NCBI GenBank assembly: GCA_027489105.1
Contig: JAIYAJ010000256.1
Coordinates: forward strand, 1 to 15,475
DNA: 15,475 nucleotides
Direction of reading: 5' to 3'
Source: Zymomonas sp.
GTDB taxonomy: Bacteria > Pseudomonadota > Alphaproteobacteria > Sphingomonadales > Sphingomonadaceae
Shown here one piece after another: positions 1 through 8,744 of this stretch. The position numbers and the translations under genes were made by a program. Position 1 is the first letter of the stretch. Every line of letters starts with the position of its first letter. The notes below the pieces were generated by a model. That model was not told where the DNA came from and did not search any database. It worked only from the letters and a program-made list of their open reading frames with translations.

Positions 1-335
1 CGCATCGCCTCGGCGAGTCCCGAAGGATCGTCCTGGATGAGCTCGGCGGTGCAGGATGCGCCGACCAGCATCGCCTGCGGCTGGAACCGCGCATAGGCAT
101 CGCGCGCCGCCTGCTGGAACAGCTCGGCGGTGTCCTTGCCAAGGTCGCGTGCCTGGAAGGTGGTGTAGGTGACCGGCGGGCGCTTGCCGCGCCGTTCGAT
201 CATCGTGAACAGCAGGTCGGCATAGGTGTCGCCCTGCGGTGCGTGGAGGACGTAATGGACGCCCTGCATCGCGGTCGCAATCCGCATCGCGCCGACATGG
301 GGCGGGCCCTCATAGGTCCATACGGTCAGTTGCAT
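1..335 (-). CDS. bchB: BchB, light-independent protochlorophyllide reductase subunit B (N-terminal part)
   Basis: BchB pairs with BchN to form the catalytic NB component of dark-operative protochlorophyllide oxidoreductase. This nitrogenase-like enzyme takes electrons from BchL and reduces ring D of protochlorophyllide in bacteriochlorophyll synthesis. The window holds the first 111 codons on the minus strand; the rest lies beyond the left edge. The protein opens [18 protein letters not shown], a hallmark BchB start. Asp36 ([10 protein letters not shown]) matches the unusual aspartate ligand of the NB [4Fe-4S] cluster known from Rhodobacter BchB. Cys95 (VGASCTAEL) matches the conserved substrate-pocket-side cysteine. 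The ATG at 335-333 has a GGAGGG ribosome site at 342-347, six bases upstream, which fixes the start. It lies 106 nt downstream of bchN in the same orientation, so the order is bchF-bchN-bchB. Identity is secure; only completeness is unknown. Confidence 0.97.
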   Translation of the reverse strand, partial: MQLTVWTYEGPPHVGAMRIATAMQGVHYVLHAPQGDTYADLLFTMIERRGKRPPVTYTTFQARDLGKDTAELFQQAARDAYARFQPQAMLVGASCTAELIQDDPSGLAEAM

Positions 336-350
336 CGGCCGCCCTCCAAC

Positions 351-427
351 CCGTTCGCTTCGAGCGCCGCCGAGCAGCGCCGATCAACCGCTGAGGGCCG
401 CTTCTTAACGGCGCGCGAAGCGAACGG
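351..427. repeat. Inverted repeat / long-stem hairpin in the bchN-bchB spacer
   Basis: The arms at 351-368 (CCGTTCGCTTCGAGCGCC) and 410-427 (GGCGCGCGAAGCGAACGG) are reverse complements at 17 of 18 positions, separated by 41 nt. The repeat takes up most of the 106-nt gap between the bchN stop (442) and the bchB start (335) and ends just upstream of the bchB ribosome site. In the bchFNB transcript it would fold into a stable stem. No T-tract follows, so a simple terminator is unlikely. Possible roles are mRNA stabilisation or processing that sets the ratio of BchN to BchB, or a remnant of a dispersed palindromic element. The pairing is seen directly; the role is inferred. Confidence 0.75.
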
Positions 428-441
428 AGGCTGTGTGTCGT

Positions 442-2228
<1,787 letters not shown>

Positions 2229-2260
2229 CGCCCCGTCGTGCCCTTCTCCAGTGAGATGCC

Positions 2261-2290
2261 AAGCTACGACCAAGTTGACGAATGTGTCAA
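2261..2290 (-). promoter_or_regulatory. Candidate sigma70-type promoter of the bchF-bchN-bchB operon
   Basis: On the minus strand a perfect -35 TTGACA (2290-2285) is followed, 18 bases on, by a weak -10 TAGCTT (2266-2261). Transcription would start near 2254, just ahead of the purine-rich ribosome site of bchF. The -35 lies inside the first PpsR-like operator, so repressor binding would block it. The -10 match is poor, so the promoter is tentative. Confidence 0.35.
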
Positions 2291-2318
2291 ACAGAAATGA
2301 CGTCCAATTGTTTGGACA
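2285..2318. promoter_or_regulatory. Two overlapping PpsR/CrtJ-like operators in the divergent bchF / ppaA control region
   Basis: The PpsR/CrtJ family binds TGTc-N10-gACA (TGT-N12-ACA). Site 1 at 2285-2302 reads TGTC-N10-GACG. Site 2 at 2301-2318 reads CGTC-N10-GACA. Each has one mismatch, and they share two bases, so their centres are 16 bp apart. Site 2 is close to palindromic (GTCCAA/TTGGAC). PpsR is known to bind paired sites cooperatively. Site 1 covers the candidate -35 of bchF. A weak plus-strand promoter (ATGACG at 2297-2302, 16 bp, TATTTT at 2319-2324) would be covered by site 2. The sites are seen; binding by the PpsR encoded here is inferred. Confidence 0.6.
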
Positions 2319-2448
2319 TATTTTCGTCAAACCCCCAATGCGAGGTTGCTACGCATCGACAACAGGCATAGTGTCACGAGTCGTGGGGATGCCAGATCGC
2401 AGCTCCATCAACTGCCTGCGGGGCATCAACCAGCGAGAGGGACGGGCA

Positions 2449-3345
2449 ATGGCGTCGTTAGCGCCTCGAGATCCTCAGACCGTTCCGACTGAGCGCACGC
2501 GGGGATTGGCGCGACTTGCGCCTGATCGCCTCCAACTGGCTGATTTCCACAGGGAAGCTGCAGAGGCGACATGTGATCGGTCGTTGTCCACGCTGATCGA
2601 AAATGAAATCATTCCTCGGCTGATGGTCGCGCATGCTGTTCGCGCGCACGACGTAGCCGAGGGCAGAGCCGCCCCGGAAGATATCGAGGCGCTCGCGCGT
2701 CTGGCTCTGCAGGTCGATGCCGATGCGCTCCTGAGCCATGTCGAGTCGATCCTCGCCCGGCGTGTCGGGGTCGACACGATCATGGTCGATCTGATCGCCC
2801 CTGCGGCGCGCCTGCTCGGCACCTATTGGGAAGAAGACCGGTACAATTTCGTCGATGTGACGATGGGGCTCTGGCGCTTGCAGGAGGTCGTTCGCGAGAT
2901 TGCCGCGCGTGTCCCCGCCGATCGGCGGATGACCACTGGGGGGCGTCGGGTCCTGTTCGCGGCGGTACCTGGGGATCAGCATACATTTGGCACGGTCATG
3001 ATCGACGAAGTGTTTCGCCACAACGGCTGGCTGACCGACCTGATGGTGGACTGCGAAACATCCCAGCTTCTGCGACGCGCGAGCACTGAATGGTTCGACC
3101 TTGTCGGATTGACTGTCAGTTGCGACTGCCACATCGCCACCCTCCCATCGATCATATCTGCACTGCGGAACGTTTCCCGAAATCCGGGCCTTAGCATCAT
3201 GGTAGGCGGGAGGGTGTTCGCCACCGATCCCGATCTCGCGACGCAGGTTGGTGCTGATGGCACTGCCGGCGACGCTAAGCTTGCCCTCAAAGTGGCTGCG
3301 GATCTTGTCCGCGTCCGCGAAGGGAATATTTCCGCTTGTAGCTGA
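2449..3345 (+). CDS. ppaA: PpaA/AerR-type B12-binding antirepressor of PpsR
   Basis: Members of this family (AerR in Rhodobacter capsulatus, PpaA in R. sphaeroides) bind cobalamin through a Rossmann-like domain and modulate PpsR/CrtJ in response to light. The 298-aa product has an N-terminal helical half (about 35-160, with EEDRYNFVDVTMGLWRLQE at 128-146). A cobalamin-binding domain follows (about 165-290), with D176-x-H178-xx-G181 (PGDQHTFG), the conserved axial-histidine signature. It continues with LTVSCD near 221, IMVGGRVF near 250 and GADGTAGDA near 268. The ATG at 2449 has AGAGGGA at 2436-2442, six bases upstream. In-frame ATGs at 2338 and 2389 lack good ribosome sites but would give longer forms. 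It lies 29 nt upstream of ppsR, the usual pairing, and is divergent from bchF. The intact DxHxxG suggests real B12 binding. Confidence 0.93.
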   Translation: MASLAPRDPQTVPTERTRGLARLAPDRLQLADFHREAAEATCDRSLSTLIENEIIPRLMVAHAVRAHDVAEGRAAPEDIEALARLALQVDADALLSHVESILARRVGVDTIMVDLIAPAARLLGTYWEEDRYNFVDVTMGLWRLQEVVREIAARVPADRRMTTGGRRVLFAAVPGDQHTFGTVMIDEVFRHNGWLTDLMVDCETSQLLRRASTEWFDLVGLTVSCDCHIATLPSIISALRNVSRNPGLSIMVGGRVFATDPDLATQVGADGTAGDAKLALKVAADLVRVREGNISACS

Positions 3346-3374
3346 TATTATTTTCTGGAAAGCGACGCTCGTCG

Positions 3375-4808
3375 ATGACCATGCCTGTCGCCCCGTCCCA
3401 GAAAATCGCCTTTGCGCGGCCTGACATGATGCCGGGGCCCCTGTCGGCAGACGACGCTGCTTCGCTCATGTCGGCGGTCGGAGACGTGACCTTCATTCTG
3501 TCCGGAGTCGGGCGGATTCTGGATGTCGCGGTGTCGCAGACCGGCCTTGCAAGTCAGGGTTTCGCCGAGTTTATCGGTGAGGCGTGGATCGACACGGTGA
3601 CGATCGAGAGCCGCCCGAAGATCCAGGAAATGTTGTCGGAGGCCGCTGTCGCCGGATCGGCGCCGCGCTGGCGTCAAGTCAATCATCCAACCGCTGGTGC
3701 AGACGTGCCCATCAGCTACATGACTATGGCGGTGGGCGACGGAGACCGTCTGATCGCGGTCGGGCGCGACATGCGTGGAGCGGCGGCGATGCAGCAGCGG
3801 CTGCTTCAGACCCAGCAATCGCTTGAACGCGACTATATCCGACTGCGCCAGGTCGAGACACGCTACCGTCTGTTGTTCGACATGTCGTCGGAGCCGGTGC
3901 TCATCGCCGATGCAGCGACAAGACGCATCCGCGAGGCGAATCCCGCAGCGCATCGTCTGCTCGACGCATCCGAGGGATCGCTGGTCGGCAAGTCGCTGGC
4001 GACGATCGTCGATCCGCGTGACCGCGACGATTTCATTGCGTATTTGGGGGCTTCCGAAGCGACCGACGATCTCGTGCCTGCCTCGCTCCGGCTCGGCAAG
4101 GCGCGCGGCGAAGCGCGGATTTCGGCGCGGCTTTTCCGTCAGGCGCGCTCGCCTCTCATGCTCGTCCGCATCTCCATGGCCGATCGTGCGGTCTCCGACC
4201 ATCCCTATGACGCTGCACTCGGCGCGGTGGTGGAGCGGATGCCGGACGCCTTCGTCCTGGTCGATCGGGAATTGACCGTGCTGGCGGCCAACACCGCCTT
4301 CATCGAACTCGCCGAGATGCCGTCGCTGGAGCGTGTGACCGGTCAAGGCCTGGGAAACTGGCTCGGCCGTCCGGGAATCGACCTCGATCTTATTCTGACC
4401 CAGCTGCGAGAGCATGGCTGGGTTCGCAATGTCTCGACGATCCTGCGTGGCATGACCGGTGGCGAAGAGGATGTCGAACTATCGGGCGTGGTCGCGCCGA
4501 TGGGCGACAGCGAGTGCTATGGCTTCACGATCCGCGCGGTCGCACGCCGGCTGGATGTGGTCGCGTCCGCACCGCGCGACGCGCCGCGTTCGGTGGAACA
4601 ACTGACGGAACTGGTCGGTCGCATGCCGCTGAAAGACATCGTGCGCGAATCCACCGACATGATCGAACGGCTGTGTATCGAAGCGGCGCTTGTCTACACG
4701 TCCGACAATCGCGCTTCGGCCGCCGAAATATTGGGTGTCAGCCGTCAGAGTCTCTACTCGAAGCTGCATCGCCACCGGCTGGGCAATCTCGTCGGAGGAC
4801 ATGACTGA
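3375..4808 (+). CDS. ppsR: PpsR/CrtJ-type transcriptional repressor of photosynthesis genes
   Basis: PpsR represses bacteriochlorophyll, carotenoid and light-harvesting genes under oxygen and is countered by PpaA/AerR. The 477-aa product follows the family plan: an N-terminal PAS-like domain (about 25-132), a glutamine-rich helical linker (about 138-160, MQQRLLQTQQSLERD), two further PAS domains (about 162-275 and 283-395), and a C-terminal Fis-type helix-turn-helix (about 430-472, ASAAEILGVSRQSLYSKLHR). Only two cysteines are present. Cys434 sits in the helix-turn-helix region (ERLCIEAAL) and corresponds to the redox-active C424/C420 of Rhodobacter. Cys381 lies in the last PAS domain. The second Rhodobacter redox cysteine (C251/C249) has no counterpart. 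The ATG at 3375 was chosen over 3381 because GGAAAG at 3357-3362 is nearer. A PpsR-like palindrome lies just after the stop, before bchG. Confidence 0.95.
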   Translation: MTMPVAPSQKIAFARPDMMPGPLSADDAASLMSAVGDVTFILSGVGRILDVAVSQTGLASQGFAEFIGEAWIDTVTIESRPKIQEMLSEAAVAGSAPRWRQVNHPTAGADVPISYMTMAVGDGDRLIAVGRDMRGAAAMQQRLLQTQQSLERDYIRLRQVETRYRLLFDMSSEPVLIADAATRRIREANPAAHRLLDASEGSLVGKSLATIVDPRDRDDFIAYLGASEATDDLVPASLRLGKARGEARISARLFRQARSPLMLVRISMADRAVSDHPYDAALGAVVERMPDAFVLVDRELTVLAANTAFIELAEMPSLERVTGQGLGNWLGRPGIDLDLILTQLREHGWVRNVSTILRGMTGGEEDVELSGVVAPMGDSECYGFTIRAVARRLDVVASAPRDAPRSVEQLTELVGRMPLKDIVRESTDMIERLCIEAALVYTSDNRASAAEILGVSRQSLYSKLHRHRLGNLVGGHD

Positions 4809-4817
4809 CCTGCTGAC

Positions 4818-4835
4818 CGTCAATTTGGTTTGACG
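4818..4835. promoter_or_regulatory. Third PpsR-like palindrome, upstream of bchG
   Basis: CGTCAA (4818-4823), six spacer bases and TTGACG (4830-4835) form a perfect 6+6 palindrome spanning 18 bp. It has the CGTC-N10-GACG form, the same geometry as the two sites at 2285-2318, with the outer base of each half changed from T/A to C/G. It lies in the 57-nt ppsR-bchG gap. Its right arm can serve as a -35 element, with a weak -10 TAGCGT at 4853-4858 after a 17-bp spacer. Transcription would then start close to the bchG ATG at 4866, giving an almost leaderless message. That fits the lack of a clear ribosome site there. Confidence 0.45.
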
Positions 4836-4865
4836 CCTGCAGATGTCAGTTCTAGCGTTCCAAAT

Positions 4866-5774
4866 ATGGAGCGCACGAAGATTCCTCGTATCGCGACGCC
4901 GGTCCCCGATCCGCGCGATGTGCTGGAATTGCTCAAGCCGGTGACCTGGTTCCCGCCGATGTGGGCCTTTCTGTGCGGTGTCGTGTCGTCCGGGGTGCCC
5001 CTCGTCGATCGCTGGCCGTTCCTGCTGGCCGGCGTCCTGCTGGCCGGGCCGCTGGTCTGCGGCACGAGTCAGGCGGTGAACGACTGGTTCGATCGCCATG
5101 TCGATGCGATCAATCAGCCGGAGCGGCCGATTCCTTCGGGGCGGATTGGCGGCAGTTGGGGGCTGTGGATCGCGTGCACAGGCACGATCCTGTCGTTGTT
5201 CGTGGCATGGGCAACCGGCGCGTGGATATTCGCTGCGACCTGCCTCGGTCTGGCTTGTGCCTGGGGCTATAGCGCGCCGCCGTTTCGATTCAAGACCAGC
5301 GGCATATGGGGCCCGGCGGTCGTCGCACTGACCTACGAAGGCCTGACCTGGTTCACCGGCGCGAGTGTCATGGCGGGCGCCTTGCCACCGACGCATGTGC
5401 TGATCATCCTGGCGCTCTATAGCGTCGGCGCGCATGGAATCATGACGCTCAACGATTTCAAGGCGATTGAGGGCGACCGCGCCACTGGCCTGCGCTCGCT
5501 CCCTGTCGTGCTCGGGGTCGGCCGCGCGGCACAGCTGGCGTGCGTGGTGATGGCCATACCGCAGGCGGCCGTGGTCGCGCTGCTGGCAAGCTGGGGCCAC
5601 ATGCTGTCTGCGGGCATCGTCGCAGCTTTGCTCGGCGGGCAGTTGGTGCTGATGCGGCGTCTTCTGTCCGATCCCCGCCGTCATGCGCCATGGTATAATG
5701 CCACGGGGACAACCCTTTATGTGCTCGGCATGCTGGCCGCCGCGCTGGGTCTCGGTGGGGTGATCGGGCTGTGA
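4866..5774 (+). CDS. bchG: BchG, bacteriochlorophyll a synthase (geranylgeranyl/phytyl transferase)
   Basis: BchG esterifies bacteriochlorophyllide a with an isoprenoid diphosphate, the last assembly step before tail reduction. It is a polytopic membrane prenyltransferase of the UbiA superfamily; the product is 302 aa. Both Asp-rich motifs are present: N72-D-x-x-D76-x-x-x-D80 (NDWFDRHVDAINQPERPIPSG) and N196-D197 to D204 (LNDFKAIEGDR). YSAPPFRFK near 135 is also typical. The N-terminus VLELLKPVTWFPPMWAF is characteristic. A TTG at 4830 could lengthen the frame, but it is part of the palindrome; the ATG at 4866 gives a normal protein. No good ribosome site precedes it. Its stop overlaps the GTG start of the next gene (GTGA), so it heads a tightly coupled run through pucC-like, bchP and tspO. 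Confidence 0.96.
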   Translation: MERTKIPRIATPVPDPRDVLELLKPVTWFPPMWAFLCGVVSSGVPLVDRWPFLLAGVLLAGPLVCGTSQAVNDWFDRHVDAINQPERPIPSGRIGGSWGLWIACTGTILSLFVAWATGAWIFAATCLGLACAWGYSAPPFRFKTSGIWGPAVVALTYEGLTWFTGASVMAGALPPTHVLIILALYSVGAHGIMTLNDFKAIEGDRATGLRSLPVVLGVGRAAQLACVVMAIPQAAVVALLASWGHMLSAGIVAALLGGQLVLMRRLLSDPRRHAPWYNATGTTLYVLGMLAAALGLGGVIGL

Positions 5775-7075
5775 AACCGCTCGGCTGGCTCGGGATCGTC
5801 CGCCTCGGGCTGGTGCAGAGTGCGATCGGGGCGATAGTCATGCTGGCGACATCGCTGCTGAATCGCGTGATGGTGGTCGAATATATGCTGCCGGCAGCCC
5901 TGCCGGCCGGGCTTGTCGCGTGGCACTATGCGGTTCAGCTCTCGCGTCCTGCATGGGGGCATGGCTCGGATCGCGGACGGCGGCGCACCCCCTGGATCAT
6001 CTTCGGAATGGTGACCTTGGCGGCGGGTACGCTGCTGGCGGTCAATGCGCTCGGCCTGCTCGCGGTTCGCTCTCCTTGGGGATATGCGCTGGCGCTATTG
6101 GCTTTCTCGCTGATCGGCGCGGGCGTGGGGGCGGCTGGAACGTCGCTGCTGGCGCTGCTTGCTACGCGCGTCGCGCCGGAGCGGCGGGCGGCGGCGGCAT
6201 CCATGACCTGGACCATGATGATCGCCGGCATCGTCGTCACGGCAGGCATAGCCGGCGGACTGATCGATCCCTTTTCGCTGTCGCGGCTGGCGATGGTGGC
6301 CGGCGGGGTCGTCACGGTCGCAGTCCTGATCGCGGTGGCGGCAGTATGGGGCGTCGAAGGTCAGCCGGCTCGGGTAACGTCCGAACCCGTGGAGCGAGCG
6401 CCCGATTCGGCATTCGGCCCGGCGCTGCGCGAGATGTGGAGCGACAGTGCGGCGCGGCGCTTCACCGTCTTCGTCTTTTTGTCGATGCTGGCCTATTCGA
6501 TGCAGGATCTCATTCTGGAGCCCTTCGCCGGCTTGCTGTTCGATTTCACGCCGGGGCAGTCGACCAAATTGTCTGGCGTGCAGCATGCGGCGGTCCTTGC
6601 GGGCATGATCCTCGTCGGCGTGGGCGGTGGCGCATTCGGTGGGCGGAGGCCCGAAGGGCTGCGGATTTGGACGGCCGGTGGCTGTATCGCATCGGCTGTG
6701 GCTCTCATCGGGCTGGCGATCGGCGCGCGGTCCGGATCGGGCTGGCCGTTAACGGCCAACATCGCCTTGCTGGGATTCGCCAATGGCGTGTTCGCCGTCG
6801 CCGCCATCGGCGCGATGATGGGACTGGCCAGCAGCAACAAAGGGCGCGAGGGCATCCGCATGGGTGTGTGGGGCGCATCGCAGGCGATAGCATTCGGTCT
6901 CGGCGGCTTGCTCGGCGCGGTGGGTGTCGATGTGGGCCGGGCACTGACCGGGTCGATTCCCGATGCGTTCACGACCGTGTTCGCGGCCGAAGCACTGTTG
7001 TTCCTCGTTGCTGCAGGCCTCGCCGTTCGCCCCCTGCGGAGCGGCGCGATGCCGAGATTGGCCAGGGCGGCATGA
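5771..7075 (+). CDS. BCH2/PucC/LhaA-family (BCD) MFS membrane protein
   Basis: The 434-aa product is an MFS-fold membrane protein with about twelve hydrophobic segments. It starts KPLGWLGIVRLGLVQSAIGAIVMLATSLLNRVMVVE, typical of the PucC/LhaA/BCH2 group. Other group features are the loop GHGSDRGRRRTPWI near residue 63 (an MFS motif A equivalent), LAYSMQDLILEPFAGLLFDFTPGQSTKLSGVQH near 238-270, and NKGREGIRMGVWGASQAIAFG near 356. Relatives such as LhaA and PucC support light-harvesting complex assembly, possibly by handling bacteriochlorophyll. Its position between bchG and bchP matches the bch2/orf428-type member in Rhodobacter and suggests pigment delivery. The GTG start at 5771 overlaps the bchG stop by 4 nt, and its own stop overlaps the bchP ATG. 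The family is certain; the substrate is not established. Confidence 0.92.
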   Translation: MKPLGWLGIVRLGLVQSAIGAIVMLATSLLNRVMVVEYMLPAALPAGLVAWHYAVQLSRPAWGHGSDRGRRRTPWIIFGMVTLAAGTLLAVNALGLLAVRSPWGYALALLAFSLIGAGVGAAGTSLLALLATRVAPERRAAAASMTWTMMIAGIVVTAGIAGGLIDPFSLSRLAMVAGGVVTVAVLIAVAAVWGVEGQPARVTSEPVERAPDSAFGPALREMWSDSAARRFTVFVFLSMLAYSMQDLILEPFAGLLFDFTPGQSTKLSGVQHAAVLAGMILVGVGGGAFGGRRPEGLRIWTAGGCIASAVALIGLAIGARSGSGWPLTANIALLGFANGVFAVAAIGAMMGLASSNKGREGIRMGVWGASQAIAFGLGGLLGAVGVDVGRALTGSIPDAFTTVFAAEALLFLVAAGLAVRPLRSGAMPRLARAA

Positions 7076-8268
7076 CCTACGACTGCGTCGTCGTAGGGGG
7101 CGGTCCGGCCGGAGCCACCGCTGCAAACGACCTCGCAAAGGATGGTCGCCATGTCCTGTTGCTCGACCGCGGCGGCCGGATCAAGCCGTGTGGGGGTGCT
7201 ATCCCGCCGCGACTGATCCGCGACTTCGCTATCCCGGAGCAGCTTCTCGTCGGTCGCGCCGTTGCTGCACGGATGATCGACCCGCGCGACCAGATGGTCG
7301 ACATGCTGGTCGACGAGCGCCGCCGGACGGGCTTTGTCGGGATGGTCGATCGCGACAGCTTCGACGAATGGCTTCGCGCGCGCGCCGAAACATCGGGCGC
7401 CGAGCGCAGGACCGGCACCTTCCAGCGGATCGAGCGCGATGCCGATGGCGGCGCGATCGTAGTCTACACTGACAGGCGTGGCGGGCCCGAACAGCGCGTG
7501 TCGACGCGCTGTGTGATCGGCGCTGACGGAGCCCGCTCGCGGGTGGCACGGGCCACCTTGCCCGATGCCGCCGAAATGCCCTGTGTTTTTGCCTATCATG
7601 AAGTGATTGAATCGCCGCCGGCAGGCGACCCGCTGTTCGACCGCAGCCGCTGCGACGTCTTCTACAATGGCGCTTTGTCGCCGGATTTCTATGCCTGGGT
7701 ATTTCCCCATGGAAACACGACCAGCGTCGGCGTCGGCAGCGCGATCAAGGGATTCGGTTTGCGCGATTCGATTATGCGGCTGCGCGCGAATGCCGGTCTC
7801 GACAGCTGCGCTACCATCCGGCGGGAAGGAGCGCCGATCCCGCTCAAAACGCTGAAGCGGTGGGATAACGGGCGCGACGTGCTGGTTACAGGCGACGCTG
7901 CCGGAGCCGTCGCCCCGGCTTCGGGCGAGGGCATCTATTATGCGATGGTTGCCGGGCGGGAGGCGGCCTCTGCGGTGGGGGCCTTCCTGCTCTCGGGCAA
8001 TCCCAAGGCTCTGCGCAGAGCGCGCCGCGCTTTCATGCGGGCGCACGGACTTGTGTTCTGGGTTCTTCGGATCATGCAATATTTCTGGTATCGGAATGAC
8101 CGGCGCCGAGAGCGTTTCGTGACGATGTGCGAGGACCGTGACGTGCAACAACTGATATGGCCAGCCTATATGGACAAGCGGTTGGTCTACGCGCAACCGG
8201 CAGCCTATTTCCGCATTTTCCTGAAAGATATGCGGCACCTGCTGCAGACGGCGGGTCTGTCCAGATGA
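7072..8268 (+). CDS. bchP: BchP, geranylgeranyl (bacteriochlorophyll) reductase
   Basis: BchP is a flavoprotein that successively reduces the geranylgeranyl tail of bacteriochlorophyll to phytyl. The 398-aa product begins MTYDCVVVGGGPAGATAAND, with the FAD dinucleotide fold G9-G-G-P-A-G14, and LLLDRGG follows near 31. The family stretches RIKPCGGAIPPRL (about 39) and VIGADGARSRVAR are present. The second FAD motif VLVTGDAAGAVAPASGEGIYYAM lies near 265-287. The start ATG at 7072 overlaps the previous stop (ATGA) and is preceded by a weak GGCCAGGGCGG purine patch. The same frame is open far upstream to 5920, but that part is out-of-frame shadow over the carrier gene. The gene is coupled to tspO downstream by another ATGA overlap. 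Confidence 0.96.
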   Translation: MTYDCVVVGGGPAGATAANDLAKDGRHVLLLDRGGRIKPCGGAIPPRLIRDFAIPEQLLVGRAVAARMIDPRDQMVDMLVDERRRTGFVGMVDRDSFDEWLRARAETSGAERRTGTFQRIERDADGGAIVVYTDRRGGPEQRVSTRCVIGADGARSRVARATLPDAAEMPCVFAYHEVIESPPAGDPLFDRSRCDVFYNGALSPDFYAWVFPHGNTTSVGVGSAIKGFGLRDSIMRLRANAGLDSCATIRREGAPIPLKTLKRWDNGRDVLVTGDAAGAVAPASGEGIYYAMVAGREAASAVGAFLLSGNPKALRRARRAFMRAHGLVFWVLRIMQYFWYRNDRRRERFVTMCEDRDVQQLIWPAYMDKRLVYAQPAAYFRIFLKDMRHLLQTAGLSR

Positions 8269-8744
8269 ACCGCGCCTGGCTTTTCCCCACTCTGATCGCC
8301 GGTGTCGTGGCAACGGTCGTGGCGGTGATGGGGGCGACCATTACCGACATCGGGCCTTGGTATCGCAGCCTTGTCCAACCGAGTTGGGCGCCCCCGGACG
8401 CGGCTTATGGTGTCGGCTGGACGGTGATCTTTGCGTTCGCGGCTCTGTCTGCCGTCAGCGGCTGGTTGGCAATGCGCTGGAGCGAACGCGAGTGGCTGAT
8501 CGGACTTTTTGCGCTCAACGGCTTCCTCAACATCCTCTGGAGCCTGCTCTTCTTCAAGCTGCACCGCCCTGACTGGGCGATGATCGAAGTGATCTTGCTC
8601 TGGGTTTCGATCCTGGGGCTGATCGTCTTCATCTGGCGCCGGTCGATCATGGGTGCCGTTTTGTTGTTGCCCTATCTGATGTGGGTCACCTTCGCCGGAT
8701 ATCTCAACATGACGATCGTGCGACTGAACGGACCATTTAGCTGA
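8265..8744 (+). CDS. tspO: TspO/MBR-family tryptophan-rich sensory protein
   Basis: TspO is a five-helix membrane protein that binds porphyrins and other ligands. In Rhodobacter it dampens photosynthesis-gene expression in response to oxygen. The 159-aa product has five hydrophobic segments. Family motifs are ITDIGPWYRSLVQPSWAPPD (26-45), the W-rich second helix, FALNGFLNILWSLLFF (82-97) and LPYLMWVTFAGYLN (135-148). The ATG at 8265 overlaps the bchP stop (ATGA), leaving little doubt about the start. In Rhodobacter the gene (crtK) travels with carotenoid genes; here it is coupled to bchP instead. The stop at 8742-8744 overlaps the possible CTG start of the next ORF. Confidence 0.95.
   Translation: MNRAWLFPTLIAGVVATVVAVMGATITDIGPWYRSLVQPSWAPPDAAYGVGWTVIFAFAALSAVSGWLAMRWSEREWLIGLFALNGFLNILWSLLFFKLHRPDWAMIEVILLWVSILGLIVFIWRRSIMGAVLLLPYLMWVTFAGYLNMTIVRLNGPFS

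Noticed and set aside
2375..2385. Palindrome CACGAGTCGTG in the ppaA leader as an operator
   Set aside because: It is a short chance-level palindrome not repeated elsewhere in the window.
2251..2448. Longer start of the ppaA/aerR frame at 2251
   Set aside because: It would place coding sequence over the operator region and has no ribosome site; 2449 has a good one. The in-frame ATGs at 2338 and 2389 are kept only as a possible isoform question.
5920..7071. 782-residue plus-strand frame ending with bchP
   Set aside because: The first 384 codons are an out-of-frame shadow of the PucC-family gene, low in hydrophobic residues and unlike any protein.
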